Positions 6,274-12,622 of a DNA stretch of 12,622 nucleotides are shown here, piece by piece. Each line of letters opens with the position of its first letter. Position 1 is the first letter of the stretch. Origin of the DNA: an uncultured Oscillibacter sp. (GTDB lineage: Bacteria; Bacillota; Clostridia; Oscillospirales; Oscillospiraceae). A program made the translations under genes and the position numbers. The notes beneath the pieces were generated by a model. The model was not told the DNA's origin. It ran no database searches and saw nothing but the letters and a program-made list of their open reading frames with translations. The stretch lies in the NCBI GenBank assembly GCA_946183175.1, contig CAMHBH010000057.1:1-12622 (forward strand), in the 5' to 3' direction.

Positions 6274-6310
6274 ATACGCGGAATATCGAGGGAAGGAGAC
6301 ATTCACGCAA

Positions 6311-6450
6311 AGCGCCAGAACCGGTACCTGTACCGGTGGACGAGGAGAAGAGAGTATCGAAAAATTCGGCGGATGCTCTTCCGTGCGCGCGGGCACGAGA
6401 CGCGGGTTTTGAAATATGCGGGCGACCGCAAAACAGAGGAACCGCGACCG
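6311..6450 (+). promoter_or_regulatory. glmS self-cleaving ribozyme / GlcN6P riboswitch
   Basis: This leader RNA cleaves itself when glucosamine-6-phosphate binds, which lowers glmS expression. Hallmarks are AGCGCCAGAAC (6311-6321, predicted cleavage between A6311 and G6312), a P1-like hairpin ACCGGTA/TACCGGT (6320-6326, 6331-6337), GTGGACGAGG (6336-6345), TATCGA (6355-6360), and the highly conserved TTCGGCGGATG (6365-6375) followed by a pyrimidine run that pairs back with GAAGAG. GTTTTG (6406-6411) pairs with CAAAAC (6429-6434) as a P4-like helix, and ACAGAGG follows, as in other glmS ribozymes. The exact 3' limit is uncertain. A further CAAATG/CATTTG hairpin (6463-6480) lies between ribozyme and RBS. 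Confidence 0.93.
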
Positions 6451-6515
6451 CGCGACAATCGGCAAATGACCGCGCATTTGTCCTTGTGAATCCAAATTCA
6501 GGAGGCTACAGAACT

Positions 6516-8354
6516 ATGTGTGGAATTATCGGTTTTGCGGGACACGAAGAGGCGGCCCCGATTCTGCTGGACGGCCTGGCCCGGATGGAGTACCGCGGGT
6601 ACGATTCGGCGGGAATCGCGGTGCGTTCGGACAAGTGGGGCTTGCAGGCGAAGAAGTCGCGGGGGCGTCTGGAGACGCTCTACGGCCTGACGCACGGCGG
6701 CGCGGACCTGGACGGCCCGCTGGGAATCGGGCATACGCGCTGGGCCACGCACGGGGAACCGAGTGACATCAACGCACACCCGCACATCAGCGAGGGCGGC
6801 AACGTCGCGCTCGTGCATAACGGCATTATTGAAAACTACCTGGAAATCAAGGAGTGGCTGTTACAGAAGGGCGTGCATTTCGTCTCCGAGACCGACACGG
6901 AGGTCGCCGTACAGCTTCTGGAATACTACTACCGCGAGTGTGACAGCATGCTGGAAGCGGTGGCGCGGCTTATCCACAGGATTGAGGGTTCCTACGCGTT
7001 CGGAATCATCTGTTCGGACTACCCCAACGCGCTGATTGCCGCGCGCAAGGACGCCCCGCTCATTCTGGGCTACGGCAAGGGCTGTAACTTTATCGCGTCG
7101 GACGTGACGGCGATTATCAAGTACACGCGGGACGTTACCTATATGTCCGACGGGGAAATCGCGGTCGTGACGGCGGAGAGTATCGACGTATTCGACACGG
7201 ACTTGACTTCCGTGACGAAGGCGCGGAGCCGGATTAGCTGGGACGTATCGGCGGCGGAGAAGGGCGGCTACCCGCACTTCATGTTCAAGGAAATCATGGA
7301 GCAGCCGGAGGCGATACAGAACACGGTTTCGCCGCGAATCCGCGACGGGCGCGTCGTGCTCGACAAGTTCTCCATGACGCCGGAGGAAGTGCGGTCGATT
7401 TCGCGTATTTTCATCGTGGCCTGCGGTTCGGCGTACCACGTCGGCATGGTGTGCAAGTACACCTGGGAGCGCCTCTTACGCCGACAGGTGGAAGTGTCGC
7501 TGGGTTCGGAGTTCCGCTACCGCGACCCGCTCGTCGACGAAAACTCGCTCGTGGTGATTATCAGCCAGTCCGGGGAGACGCTCGACACCATGGCGGCGCT
7601 CCGGGAGGCCAAACGCCTCGGCGGAAAGACGCTTGCGGTCGTAAACGTCGTGGGCTCGTCGATTGCGCGGGAGGCCGACCACGTACTCTATACCTGGGCG
7701 GGGCCGGAAATCGCCGTGGCCACGACGAAGGCGTACTCGACGCAACTGGCGCTTCTGGATTTGATTGGCCTGTACTTTGCCGACCTGCTCGGGACGGTCA
7801 GCGCGGAGGAGTACCGGGAGATTCTGGAGGCGGTGCAGACGCTTCCGGAGAAAATGCGGGTGTGTCTGGAGGACGTGCAGAAGGTACAGTATCTGGCCTC
7901 GCGCTACTTCAACCACGATTCCATTTTCTTTATCGGGCGGAATCTCGACTACGCCATGGGCCTCGAAGGTTCGCTGAAACTCAAAGAAATCAGCTACATT
8001 CACTCGGAGGCCTACGCGTCGGGCGAACTCAAGCACGGCACGATTTCGCTGATTGAACCGGGTACTTTGGTCGTGGCGCTGGGGACTTACGAAGCGCTGT
8101 TCGACAAGGCCATGAGCAATGTCGTGGAAGTAAAGGCGCGGGGGGCGGAGGTGCTGGCCCTGACGACGGAGAAATTCCGCGACCGCATGGAGAAGACCGC
8201 CGACTGTACGATTGTCGTACCGGACACGCACCCGATTGTACAGCCGTCTTTGGGCGTGGTGCCGTTGCAGTTGTTCGCGTACTACGTCGCGCTACAGCGC
8301 GGTTGCGACATCGACAAGCCGCGCAATCTCGCGAAATCCGTCACGGTAGAATAA
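6516..8354 (+). CDS. glmS: Glutamine--fructose-6-phosphate aminotransferase (isomerizing)
   Basis: GlmS makes glucosamine-6-phosphate from fructose-6-phosphate and glutamine, the first step to UDP-GlcNAc and peptidoglycan. The 612-aa protein has the standard length. The N-terminal glutaminase has the catalytic Cys2 (MCGIIGFAG), RGYDSAG (27-33), GHTRWATHGEPSDINAHPH (72-90) and HNGIIENY (101-108). Two SIS domains follow, with ACGSAYH near 301, SQSGET near 350 and GLEGSLKLKE before residue 495. The C-terminus DKPRNLAKSVTVE is the family signature. The ATG at 6516 is fixed by the need to expose Cys2 and by RBS AGGAGG (6500-6505). Upstream in-frame codons cross the ribozyme and are not translated. 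The gene is controlled by the ribozyme and ends at a strong terminator, so it is monocistronic. Confidence 0.98.
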   Translation: MCGIIGFAGHEEAAPILLDGLARMEYRGYDSAGIAVRSDKWGLQAKKSRGRLETLYGLTHGGADLDGPLGIGHTRWATHGEPSDINAHPHISEGGNVALVHNGIIENYLEIKEWLLQKGVHFVSETDTEVAVQLLEYYYRECDSMLEAVARLIHRIEGSYAFGIICSDYPNALIAARKDAPLILGYGKGCNFIASDVTAIIKYTRDVTYMSDGEIAVVTAESIDVFDTDLTSVTKARSRISWDVSAAEKGGYPHFMFKEIMEQPEAIQNTVSPRIRDGRVVLDKFSMTPEEVRSISRIFIVACGSAYHVGMVCKYTWERLLRRQVEVSLGSEFRYRDPLVDENSLVVIISQSGETLDTMAALREAKRLGGKTLAVVNVVGSSIAREADHVLYTWAGPEIAVATTKAYSTQLALLDLIGLYFADLLGTVSAEEYREILEAVQTLPEKMRVCLEDVQKVQYLASRYFNHDSIFFIGRNLDYAMGLEGSLKLKEISYIHSEAYASGELKHGTISLIEPGTLVVALGTYEALFDKAMSNVVEVKARGAEVLALTTEKFRDRMEKTADCTIVVPDTHPIVQPSLGVVPLQLFAYYVALQRGCDIDKPRNLAKSVTVE

Positions 8355-8361
8355 CCCGTTC

Positions 8362-8400
8362 CGGGTACTCCCTTCTCAACGGAGGGAGTACCCGTTTTTT
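8362..8400 (+). terminator. Intrinsic terminator of glmS
   Basis: A perfect 12-bp stem, CGGGTACTCCCT (8362-8373) with AGGGAGTACCCG (8383-8394), has a 9-base loop and is followed by six T residues (8395-8400). It starts 7 bases after the glmS stop. Confidence 0.95.
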
Positions 8401-8457
8401 GCGCGGCGTGAATGTTTGGCGGCGTTCCGGGAAATGCTGACGTTGCGAAAAAAATGC

Positions 8458-8486
8458 TTGCATTCCTGCGCGGTATGGTGTAATAT
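8458..8486 (+). promoter_or_regulatory. Promoter of the hemolysin III-like gene
   Basis: -35 TTGCAT (8458-8463), a 17-base spacer and -10 TAATAT (8481-8486) predict a start near 8493. This rules out translation starts upstream of it and leaves a leader of about 60 bases. Confidence 0.75.
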
Positions 8487-8553
8487 AGTATCAGAAACCA
8501 TGTTACGCGTTTTACTATCTCGGAATACGCTGTACGGAAGGGAGGCCTGCGCT

Positions 8554-9303
8554 ATGCGGACAGTTTCCATGGAAGGGTATCTCATCAGCATGAAGGCCGG
8601 GGACGAGGCCAAGCAACTCAGAAAGGCAGTACGCAGACTTCAGCGGGAGCGGCGGCGCGAACAGGCGCGGCTACGCAACGAGCCGCCGCGCCTGACGAAG
8701 CGGGAGGAAATGATCAACGCGGCGAGCCACGGGGCCGGGGTACTGTTAGCCGTCGCCTGTATGGTGCTCCTGCTGTTGAAGTCCGATACGCCCTGCAAAC
8801 TCACGGCGTCGCTGTTCTACGGGGTCAGCATGGTTCTCATGATGTTAATGAGCAGTATCTACCACGCCATGCCGGCAGGGTCGACGGCGAAACGCGTCTG
8901 CCGGAGGTTCGACTACACGTCCATTTACCTGTTGATTGGCGGCACGTTCGCGCCGATTCTGCTTGTCTACATGGGCGGGGCCGTCGGGGTGACGCTGTTC
9001 TGTGTACAGTGGGCCGTGATACTGGCGGGCGTGGTACTCGTACTCGTATTCGGGCCGGGGCGCTGGCGCGGGCTGATGTTCACGCTGTACTTTCTGCTGG
9101 GCTGGAGCGGCCTGGCGTTCATCCCGGACTTCTACGCCCACGCGCGGACGCTGTTATGGTTCATCTTCATGGGCGGGGTGGTGTACACGGCGGGAATGAT
9201 TCCGTTCGCGCGGCAGAGGAAGTACGACCACTGCGTGTGGCACTTCCTGGTACTCACGGCGGCGGCCCTGCACTGGCTGGGCATCTACACGCAAATTTAT
9301 TGA
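8554..9303 (+). CDS. Hemolysin III / PAQR-family membrane protein
   Basis: This 249-aa protein has a cytoplasmic basic N-terminus and about seven membrane helices of the HlyIII/PAQR fold. An unusual charged stretch (residues 17-50, rich in Arg, Glu and Gln, RRLQRERRREQARLR) precedes the core. Core motifs are EEMINAASHG (51-60), SSIYH (100-104), RRFDYTSIYLLIGGTFAP (117-134), and HCVWH at 226-230 with a further His240. The Ser/His/Asp and His-x3-His positions thought to form the family metal site are all kept. Bacterial members are linked to membrane lipid or energy homeostasis; haemolytic activity is rarely shown, so the name is historical. The ATG at 8554 is chosen because GGAAGGGAGG ends 8 bases upstream and it lies after the predicted promoter. 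It appears monocistronic. Confidence 0.9.
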   Translation: MRTVSMEGYLISMKAGDEAKQLRKAVRRLQRERRREQARLRNEPPRLTKREEMINAASHGAGVLLAVACMVLLLLKSDTPCKLTASLFYGVSMVLMMLMSSIYHAMPAGSTAKRVCRRFDYTSIYLLIGGTFAPILLVYMGGAVGVTLFCVQWAVILAGVVLVLVFGPGRWRGLMFTLYFLLGWSGLAFIPDFYAHARTLLWFIFMGGVVYTAGMIPFARQRKYDHCVWHFLVLTAAALHWLGIYTQIY

Positions 9304-9316
9304 GAACTTTCCGGCG

Positions 9317-9378
9317 CTGTCACCCCTTCCCGTTCACGCCGGGCAGGCCAACGCGACTTTGCCAAGTACGGGTGACAG
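9317..9378. repeat. 9-bp perfect inverted repeat in intergenic DNA
   Basis: CTGTCACCC (9317-9325) and GGGTGACAG (9370-9378) are exact reverse complements, 44 bases apart, in the non-coding gap between two convergent genes. The layout would fit the ends of a small decayed MITE-like element, but no flanking duplication is obvious. Confidence 0.4.
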
Positions 9379-9426
9379 TCACTCCCCGGCGGGCGGATGA
9401 CTCATTCACTGCCGTGTAAGCAAAGC

Positions 9427-9455
9427 GCCCCATCCGGTATCGCGCCGGGTGGGGC
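9427..9455. terminator. Convergent hairpin between hemolysin III and ispE genes
   Basis: GCCCCATCCGG (9427-9437) pairs with CCGGGTGGGGC (9445-9455) over 11 bp with one G-T pair and a 7-base loop. It lies just past the ispE stop and between convergent genes, so it probably ends both transcripts. T-tracts are short. Confidence 0.6.
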
Positions 9456-9460
9456 TTGCG

Positions 9461-10321
9461 TCATTGCGGCACGGGTACCGCGTAGAACGTCGCCGGGTAT
9501 TCGGCGCGGAGCGTATCCGCCGCCGCGCGCGCGGTGTCGGCGTCGGCGAACAGCCCGCACACCGTCGGCCCCGAACCGCTCATGGCCGCGTTCCGCGCCC
9601 CTAACGCTTTCATACGCCGTTTCACGTCGAAGACTTCCCCGTACTCCGGCGGCAACACCTCTTCAAATACGTTGCACAACCGCGCCGCGACGCCTTCCGT
9701 ATCGCCGCGCCGTACCGCCTCCGCCATGCCGTCGGTATCCGGGCGGCGCGTCCACGTCGTACTGTCGGCGCGGGCGAACAACTCCGGCGTGGGGATGTCG
9801 TAGGGCGGCTTGCAGAGTACGAAGTACGCGCCCGACAGCGGCGGCAGGGGCGTCAGGATTTCCCCGCGCCCCTGCGCGAGGGCCGTACCGCCGTACACGC
9901 AAAAAGGCACGTCGCTTCCTATCGAAAGCCCAATCCGCGCCAGTTCCGCCGCCGACAGCGCCGGACAGTACGCCTTGCGGAGTACGCGCAACAGCGCGGC
10001 CACGTCGGAACTCCCGCCGCCGAGGCCCGCGTAAGCCGGGATACGCTTTTCGAGTGTGACGCGCAGTCCGGGCACAGGCCGCCCGATTGCGGCGAAGAAC
10101 GCCTCCACAGTACGCTGTTCCATCGAGCGCCCCGGCGGCGGCGTAAACCCGCCCCCGGCGTCGAGTACGAACCCCCCCGGCGTCTCCTCTACCGTCACGG
10201 TGTCGGACAGCGACACCGACTGCATGACCATGTACAAGTCGTGGTAGCCGTCGGGGCGGCGGCGCAGGATGTCCAACGCAAGATTCACTTTCGCGGGCGC
10301 GGATTCTTTCCAGCAGGACAT
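9461..10321 (-). CDS. ispE: 4-diphosphocytidyl-2-C-methyl-D-erythritol kinase
   Basis: IspE phosphorylates CDP-methylerythritol with ATP in the MEP pathway to isoprenoid precursors, in the cytoplasm. The 286-aa protein is of normal length and has the GHMP-kinase motifs in order: PAKVNLALDI (9-18, Lys11 likely catalytic), the RPDGYHDLYMVMQSVSL block (22-38), the phosphate loop PAYAGLGGGSSDVA (95-108), GSDVPF with Asp137 (135-140), and SGSGPTVCGLF (248-258). RBS AAAGGAAA lies about 7 bases before the ATG. It is downstream of the DUF1015 gene on the same strand with a 60-base gap that holds a hairpin, so it may be read with thrH and DUF1015 or from its own unseen promoter. The organism therefore uses the MEP rather than the mevalonate route. 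Confidence 0.97.
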   Translation of the reverse strand: MSCWKESAPAKVNLALDILRRRPDGYHDLYMVMQSVSLSDTVTVEETPGGFVLDAGGGFTPPPGRSMEQRTVEAFFAAIGRPVPGLRVTLEKRIPAYAGLGGGSSDVAALLRVLRKAYCPALSAAELARIGLSIGSDVPFCVYGGTALAQGRGEILTPLPPLSGAYFVLCKPPYDIPTPELFARADSTTWTRRPDTDGMAEAVRRGDTEGVAARLCNVFEEVLPPEYGEVFDVKRRMKALGARNAAMSGSGPTVCGLFADADTARAAADTLRAEYPATFYAVPVPQ

Positions 10322-10340
10322 GTCGTTTCCTTTCCCGGTT

Positions 10341-10369
10341 GCCCCTCCGCCCTTGCGCGACAGAGGGGC
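10341..10369 (-). other. Hairpin between DUF1015 gene and ispE
   Basis: GCCCCTC (10341-10347) and GAGGGGC (10363-10369) form a 7-bp stem with a 15-base loop, 12 bases after the DUF1015 stop. On the minus strand it is not followed by a T-tract, so it is more likely an attenuating or mRNA-stabilising structure than a full terminator. Confidence 0.4.
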
Positions 10370-10381
10370 GTTCGCGGCGTA

Positions 10382-11671
10382 TCAGCGGATTTTCCGCGCC
10401 TCCACATAGTAGCGTTTATCCCGGGCCTCGCCCATCGAGAACGTCTTCCGGGGCAGTACGCCGTCGGCGATAACCGTCTTGAACAGCTCATTCTTGCCCA
10501 TCGCAGGGAGCAGTACGGCGATATTCCCGGGCGTCTGCCCGAGTGTCCGCGCGGCCTCCCCGCCGTGGATATAGTCTACGGTCAGGTCGTTTTGCCTTAC
10601 ATAGTCGTCCAAAAAGTTCTGCAACGTGCCGACGGCAAGCTGTGCCTTGGGATTCGGGACGTTGTACCAGACATCGTGCCCCTCCCAGACGAAGTGCAGA
10701 CTGTGCCCGGTATCGCGCCAGCCCTGCGCGGCCCCGGTGGCCTCGCAAAACGCCGCAATCAACGCTTCCGGGTCGGTGTCGAATACCACCCGGTGAATCG
10801 GCTCAAACTGTAGCGCGAAGTCGTGCAGGTTGACCAATTCGACCATCGCGTAGCGCCCGGGGAGGGTCTCCCATTCCTCGCGGGAGTACGTGACTTTCTG
10901 CTCCTCCCAGCACTGTTTCGCGGCGGCGAGGGAGTGGTTGCCGTCGCCGACCGCGAAGCGTAAGGGCGCGGCGTCTTTGAGGCCGTACTTCTCCTCCATC
11001 GCCTCCGGCGTCGACAGCGCCCGCAAGGCCTCCTCTACGGCGTCCATCTGCGCCGCCGTGAGCTTCCAGCCCCGCACGGCCCCGCCGCCCTGTTGCAACG
11101 GGAAATCGTACAGCGGCTCCATGCCCGGCGCGCCGTCCAGCGGCTCGATGACGGTCCGTTTCGGGTCGTCAATCAGAATCATGACGTGCGGGAGTTCCAA
11201 TATGGCCTTCCGGCGTACCCGTACACGCGGCGGCAGACGCGTCATGACCGTCCCCTCCGTGGCGCGTATCAGCGACGTACTGCCCGGGTTGTAGTCGTAC
11301 TGCTCCAGGTCCACCATGCCCACAATGCCCCGCCGGATTTTCCCGTCCGACTGCGTGCGCTCTACATAAACCATCGCGTTTTCGATAGTCCGGAACAGCC
11401 CCGCGCCGAGGTATTCGTCCATTGCGGAATTGACGCGCGCCACGCGCCCGAAAATCCCCGGGTTGTGCAACTGCGATTCCGGCAGAATCAGACGCAGCGT
11501 CGACGGCGCCTCCCCGACGGTCTTCTCCACGTTGGCCCAGTATTCCGGCTGGCTCGAAAACTGGTCGCAGGCCACCACGGCCCATTTCGTCATATCGGTA
11601 CCCGCTTTCGGGAGCAGGATGTCGGCGGGGTAAAATCCGATGTCCCCCCATTTCTTTACGGCGTCGGTCAT
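10382..11671 (-). CDS. DUF1015 family protein
   Basis: This 429-aa soluble protein has the Clostridia-type DUF1015 signature: FYPADILLPKAG near the start (13-24), KWAVVACDQFSSQPEYW (29-45), GEAPSTLRLILPE (53-65), a central LDGAPGMEPLYDFP segment, and the conserved VGDGNHSLAAAK block near residues 241-252. Catalytic function is unknown to me. Homologues are often next to serA/serC or other serine-biosynthesis genes, and here the partner is thrH, a phosphoserine/homoserine phosphatase-transferase. A role tied to serine or threonine metabolism is thus inferred from context only. The ATG at 11671 follows AAAGGA at about 10 bases. The 25-base gap after thrH makes a shared transcript likely. Confidence 0.9.
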   Translation of the reverse strand: MTDAVKKWGDIGFYPADILLPKAGTDMTKWAVVACDQFSSQPEYWANVEKTVGEAPSTLRLILPESQLHNPGIFGRVARVNSAMDEYLGAGLFRTIENAMVYVERTQSDGKIRRGIVGMVDLEQYDYNPGSTSLIRATEGTVMTRLPPRVRVRRKAILELPHVMILIDDPKRTVIEPLDGAPGMEPLYDFPLQQGGGAVRGWKLTAAQMDAVEEALRALSTPEAMEEKYGLKDAAPLRFAVGDGNHSLAAAKQCWEEQKVTYSREEWETLPGRYAMVELVNLHDFALQFEPIHRVVFDTDPEALIAAFCEATGAAQGWRDTGHSLHFVWEGHDVWYNVPNPKAQLAVGTLQNFLDDYVRQNDLTVDYIHGGEAARTLGQTPGNIAVLLPAMGKNELFKTVIADGVLPRKTFSMGEARDKRYYVEARKIR

Positions 11672-11696
11672 TCGGTATCAGTCCTTTCTATACGGG

Positions 11697-12296
11697 TTAG
11701 AGTACGGCCTTGATGGCGTTCAGGAGGGCGTCGAAGTCCTCGTAGGCCGGGATTTCCGGGTAGTCCGCCTTGATTTTGTCCGTACTCTTGAAGAGGAATC
11801 CGGCCTTCCCGGCCTGAATCATGGCGAGGTCGTTGTAGCTGTCGCCGGCGGCGATGGTCTCGTAGCCGATGGACTGCAACGCCCTGACCGTCGTCAGTTT
11901 CGACTTCTGACAGCGCATATGGTACCCGGTAATCTCCCCGCTGTCCGCGACTTCCAGACTGTTGCAGAAAATCGTAGGCCAGTTGAGTTTCTCCATGAGC
12001 GGCTTTGCGAACTGCTCGAAGGTGTCGCTGAGAATCAGCACCTGCGTGAGCGTGCGGAGTTCGTCAAGGAACGCTTTCGCGCCGGGGAGGGGGTCGATTT
12101 TCGCGATAACCGCCTGAATTTCGCGCAGTCCGAGGCCGTGTTCCTTGAGAATGCCGAGGCGGTACTGCATGAGCTTATCGTAGTCCGGCTCGTCGCGTGT
12201 CGTGCGGCGGAGCGCAGGGATTCCGCTTTCCTCTGAAAAGGCTATCCAGATTTCCGGGACGAGTACCCCTTCCATATCCAGGCACACAATATTCAT
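11697..12296 (-). CDS. thrH: ThrH-type phosphoserine phosphatase / homoserine phosphotransferase
   Basis: This 199-aa HAD-superfamily enzyme closely resembles Pseudomonas ThrH, which removes phosphate from phosphoserine and can pass it to homoserine, linking serine and threonine synthesis. HAD motif I is CLDMEGVLVPEIW (5-17) with nucleophile Asp7 and Glu9 at the acid/base position, as in ThrH. Motif II is ILSDTF (88-93), a Lys of motif III lies in QKSKLTTV (130-137), and motif IV is AAGDSYND (149-156). The segment TTRDEPDYDKLMQYRL (32-47) is also ThrH-like. The ATG at 12296 directly precedes motif I and follows RBS AAAGGATGG; longer in-frame starts lie upstream of the promoter. It is the first gene of the probable thrH-DUF1015-(ispE) operon. 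Activity towards homoserine is inferred by similarity. Confidence 0.95.
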   Translation of the reverse strand: MNIVCLDMEGVLVPEIWIAFSEESGIPALRRTTRDEPDYDKLMQYRLGILKEHGLGLREIQAVIAKIDPLPGAKAFLDELRTLTQVLILSDTFEQFAKPLMEKLNWPTIFCNSLEVADSGEITGYHMRCQKSKLTTVRALQSIGYETIAAGDSYNDLAMIQAGKAGFLFKSTDKIKADYPEIPAYEDFDALLNAIKAVL

Positions 12297-12333
12297 AATC
12301 AACCATCCTTTCCCGACGTTTTGTGACTGCCCG

Positions 12334-12362
12334 ATTATACAACAGTTTCCGCCGTCTTGCAA
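12334..12362 (-). promoter_or_regulatory. Near-consensus promoter of the thrH operon
   Basis: On the minus strand -35 TTGCAA (12357-12362) and a perfect -10 TATAAT (12334-12339) are 17 bases apart. The predicted start is near 12327, about 30 bases before the ATG. Confidence 0.88.
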
Positions 12363-12420
12363 TGGGATGTGTGAAATTTCCCCGCGCGTCGGGGGAGGCG
12401 GGGAGACTGTCAGGCACGAT

Positions 12421-12450
12421 AAAAAGCCTCCCCAGGTCAAGGGAGGCTTT
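12421..12450 (-). terminator. Intrinsic terminator, minus-strand orientation
   Basis: AAAGCCTCCC (12423-12432) pairs with GGGAGGCTTT (12441-12450) over 10 bp with an 8-base loop. Read on the minus strand it ends in a run of T residues (complement of 12421-12425), so it would end a minus-strand transcript entering from beyond the right edge and insulate thrH. It is flanked by a 17-base imperfect direct repeat (12401-12417 and 12478-12494, 14 of 17 identical). Confidence 0.75.
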
Positions 12451-12494
12451 CGCGGAGCTTCCGGCGTGCCGTACGGCGGGAGGCTGTCGGCCAC

Positions 12495-12530
12495 ATTAAA
12501 CAACCACCGGCTAAAGCCGGTGGAGTTAAT
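12495..12530. mobile_element. Strong palindrome, possible IS200/IS605-type element end
   Basis: CCACCGGC (12504-12511) and GCCGGTGG (12516-12523) form a perfect 8-bp stem with a TAAA loop. ATTAAAC (12495-12501) and GTTAAT (12525-12530) extend it with one bulge and a short internal loop. IS200/IS605 elements carry such imperfect palindromes near their ends instead of terminal inverted repeats. From memory, a very similar stem occurs next to such elements in gut Clostridia. No transposase is inside the window, so the call is tentative. Confidence 0.45.
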
Positions 12531-12532
12531 GG

Positions 12533-12622
12533 GCGACTAAAAGTCGCGCTCAGGCTGAAGCCAGTTGTCCTAAGACTGAAAGTCAATTCAGGCTGAAGCC
12601 AGCCTTGTCGCTGACTGAAACT
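12533..12622. repeat. 39-bp tandem array of paired mini stem-loops, open at right edge
   Basis: Two full units and part of a third start with GACT at 12535, 12574 and 12613. Each unit holds a GACT-R-AA-AGTC hairpin (12535-12545, 12574-12584; the first extends to GCGACT/AGTCGC, 12533-12547) and a CAGGCTGAAGCCAG hairpin (12551-12564 and 12589-12602, identical). Linkers differ (TTGTCCTAA against CCTTGTCGCT). The third unit is altered (GACTGAAACT) or cut by the window end. There is no long open frame through it. Confidence 0.75.

Noticed and set aside
6455..6487. Terminator between glmS ribozyme and glmS start
   Set aside because: A CAAATG/CATTTG hairpin with an outer ACAA/TTGT pairing exists, but no T-tract follows and the gene start is 30 bases away.
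6184..6495. N-terminal extension of the DUF421 protein by 104 codons
   Set aside because: It would cross the glmS ribozyme and leader on the opposite strand. The good RBS and the family start (first membrane helix) are both at 6183.
6336..6515. In-frame extension of GlmS upstream of Cys2
   Set aside because: GlmS needs Cys2 exposed after Met removal, the AGGAGG RBS is directly before 6516, and the extension is the ribozyme sequence.
8416..8553. Earlier starts for the hemolysin III-like protein
   Set aside because: The start at 8416 lies before the predicted promoter, and the start at 8500 has no RBS. The ATG at 8554 has an excellent RBS.
10322..10381. True intrinsic terminator between DUF1015 and ispE genes
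   Set aside because: The stem is only 7 bp with a 15-base loop, and no T-tract follows on the transcribed strand. It is recorded only as a hairpin.
12297..12503. A 69-codon N-terminal extension of ThrH
   Set aside because: It would cross the near-consensus promoter and the terminator hairpin region. The HAD motif I follows directly after the ATG at 12296, which has a good RBS.
12533..12622. CRISPR array at the right edge
   Set aside because: The period is only 39 bases, with 25 bases of it in two hairpin words and linkers of 4-10 bases. There is no room for spacers of about 30 bases, and no cas gene is seen.

Overview
The window reads as chromosomal DNA of a G+C-rich, low-oxygen Gram-positive bacterium, most likely a member of Clostridia of the Oscillospiraceae/Ruminococcaceae type. 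This is inferred from AGGAGG-type ribosome binding sites, TTGACA/TATAAT-type promoters with 17-base spacers, a tRNA-Tyr T-box leader, a glmS ribozyme, DUF421/DUF4363 and Clostridia-type DUF1015 proteins, and a secreted flavin-based fumarate reductase. No 16S rRNA or other phylogenetic marker is present, so the placement is inference.

Layout, left to right. Bases 1-529 (+) hold the last codons of a NusG-domain-II protein and a six-helix Gx transporter/HepI-like protein. This pair resembles the EetA/EetB pair of Gram-positive extracellular electron transfer loci. Facing it (625-3051, -) is an 808-aa secreted reductase with two FMN-binding domains and a FAD/fumarate-reductase domain. After two divergent promoters comes a 33-aa membrane peptide gene (3352-3453), then a complete Tyr T-box riboswitch and tyrS (3491-5089). 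On the minus strand is a DUF421-DUF4363 operon (5117-6183) whose first RBS lies inside a hairpin. Divergent from it is glmS (6516-8354), preceded by a glmS self-cleaving ribozyme (about 6311-6450). A strong terminator, a consensus-like promoter and a hemolysin III/PAQR-type gene (8554-9303) follow. The right part is a probable minus-strand operon thrH-DUF1015-(ispE) (9461-12296) with a near-perfect promoter. The last ~200 bases hold a terminator hairpin, a strong palindrome and a 39-bp tandem array of small stem-loops that runs off the right edge, possibly the end of an IS200/IS605-type element.

Most genes are housekeeping: amino-sugar supply, Tyr charging, MEP isoprenoid pathway, Ser/Thr phosphate metabolism. 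The accessory theme is at the left, where an EET-like membrane pair sits next to a flavinylated external electron sink.

The most unusual signal is not a gene. The tetranucleotide GATC is almost absent (one copy found by eye, where roughly 45-50 would be expected), while GTAC, of identical composition, occurs about 90 times. In tyrS every Ile codon that follows a G-ending codon is ATT or ATA, and every other Ile codon is ATC, so synonymous codons switch exactly as needed to avoid GATC.
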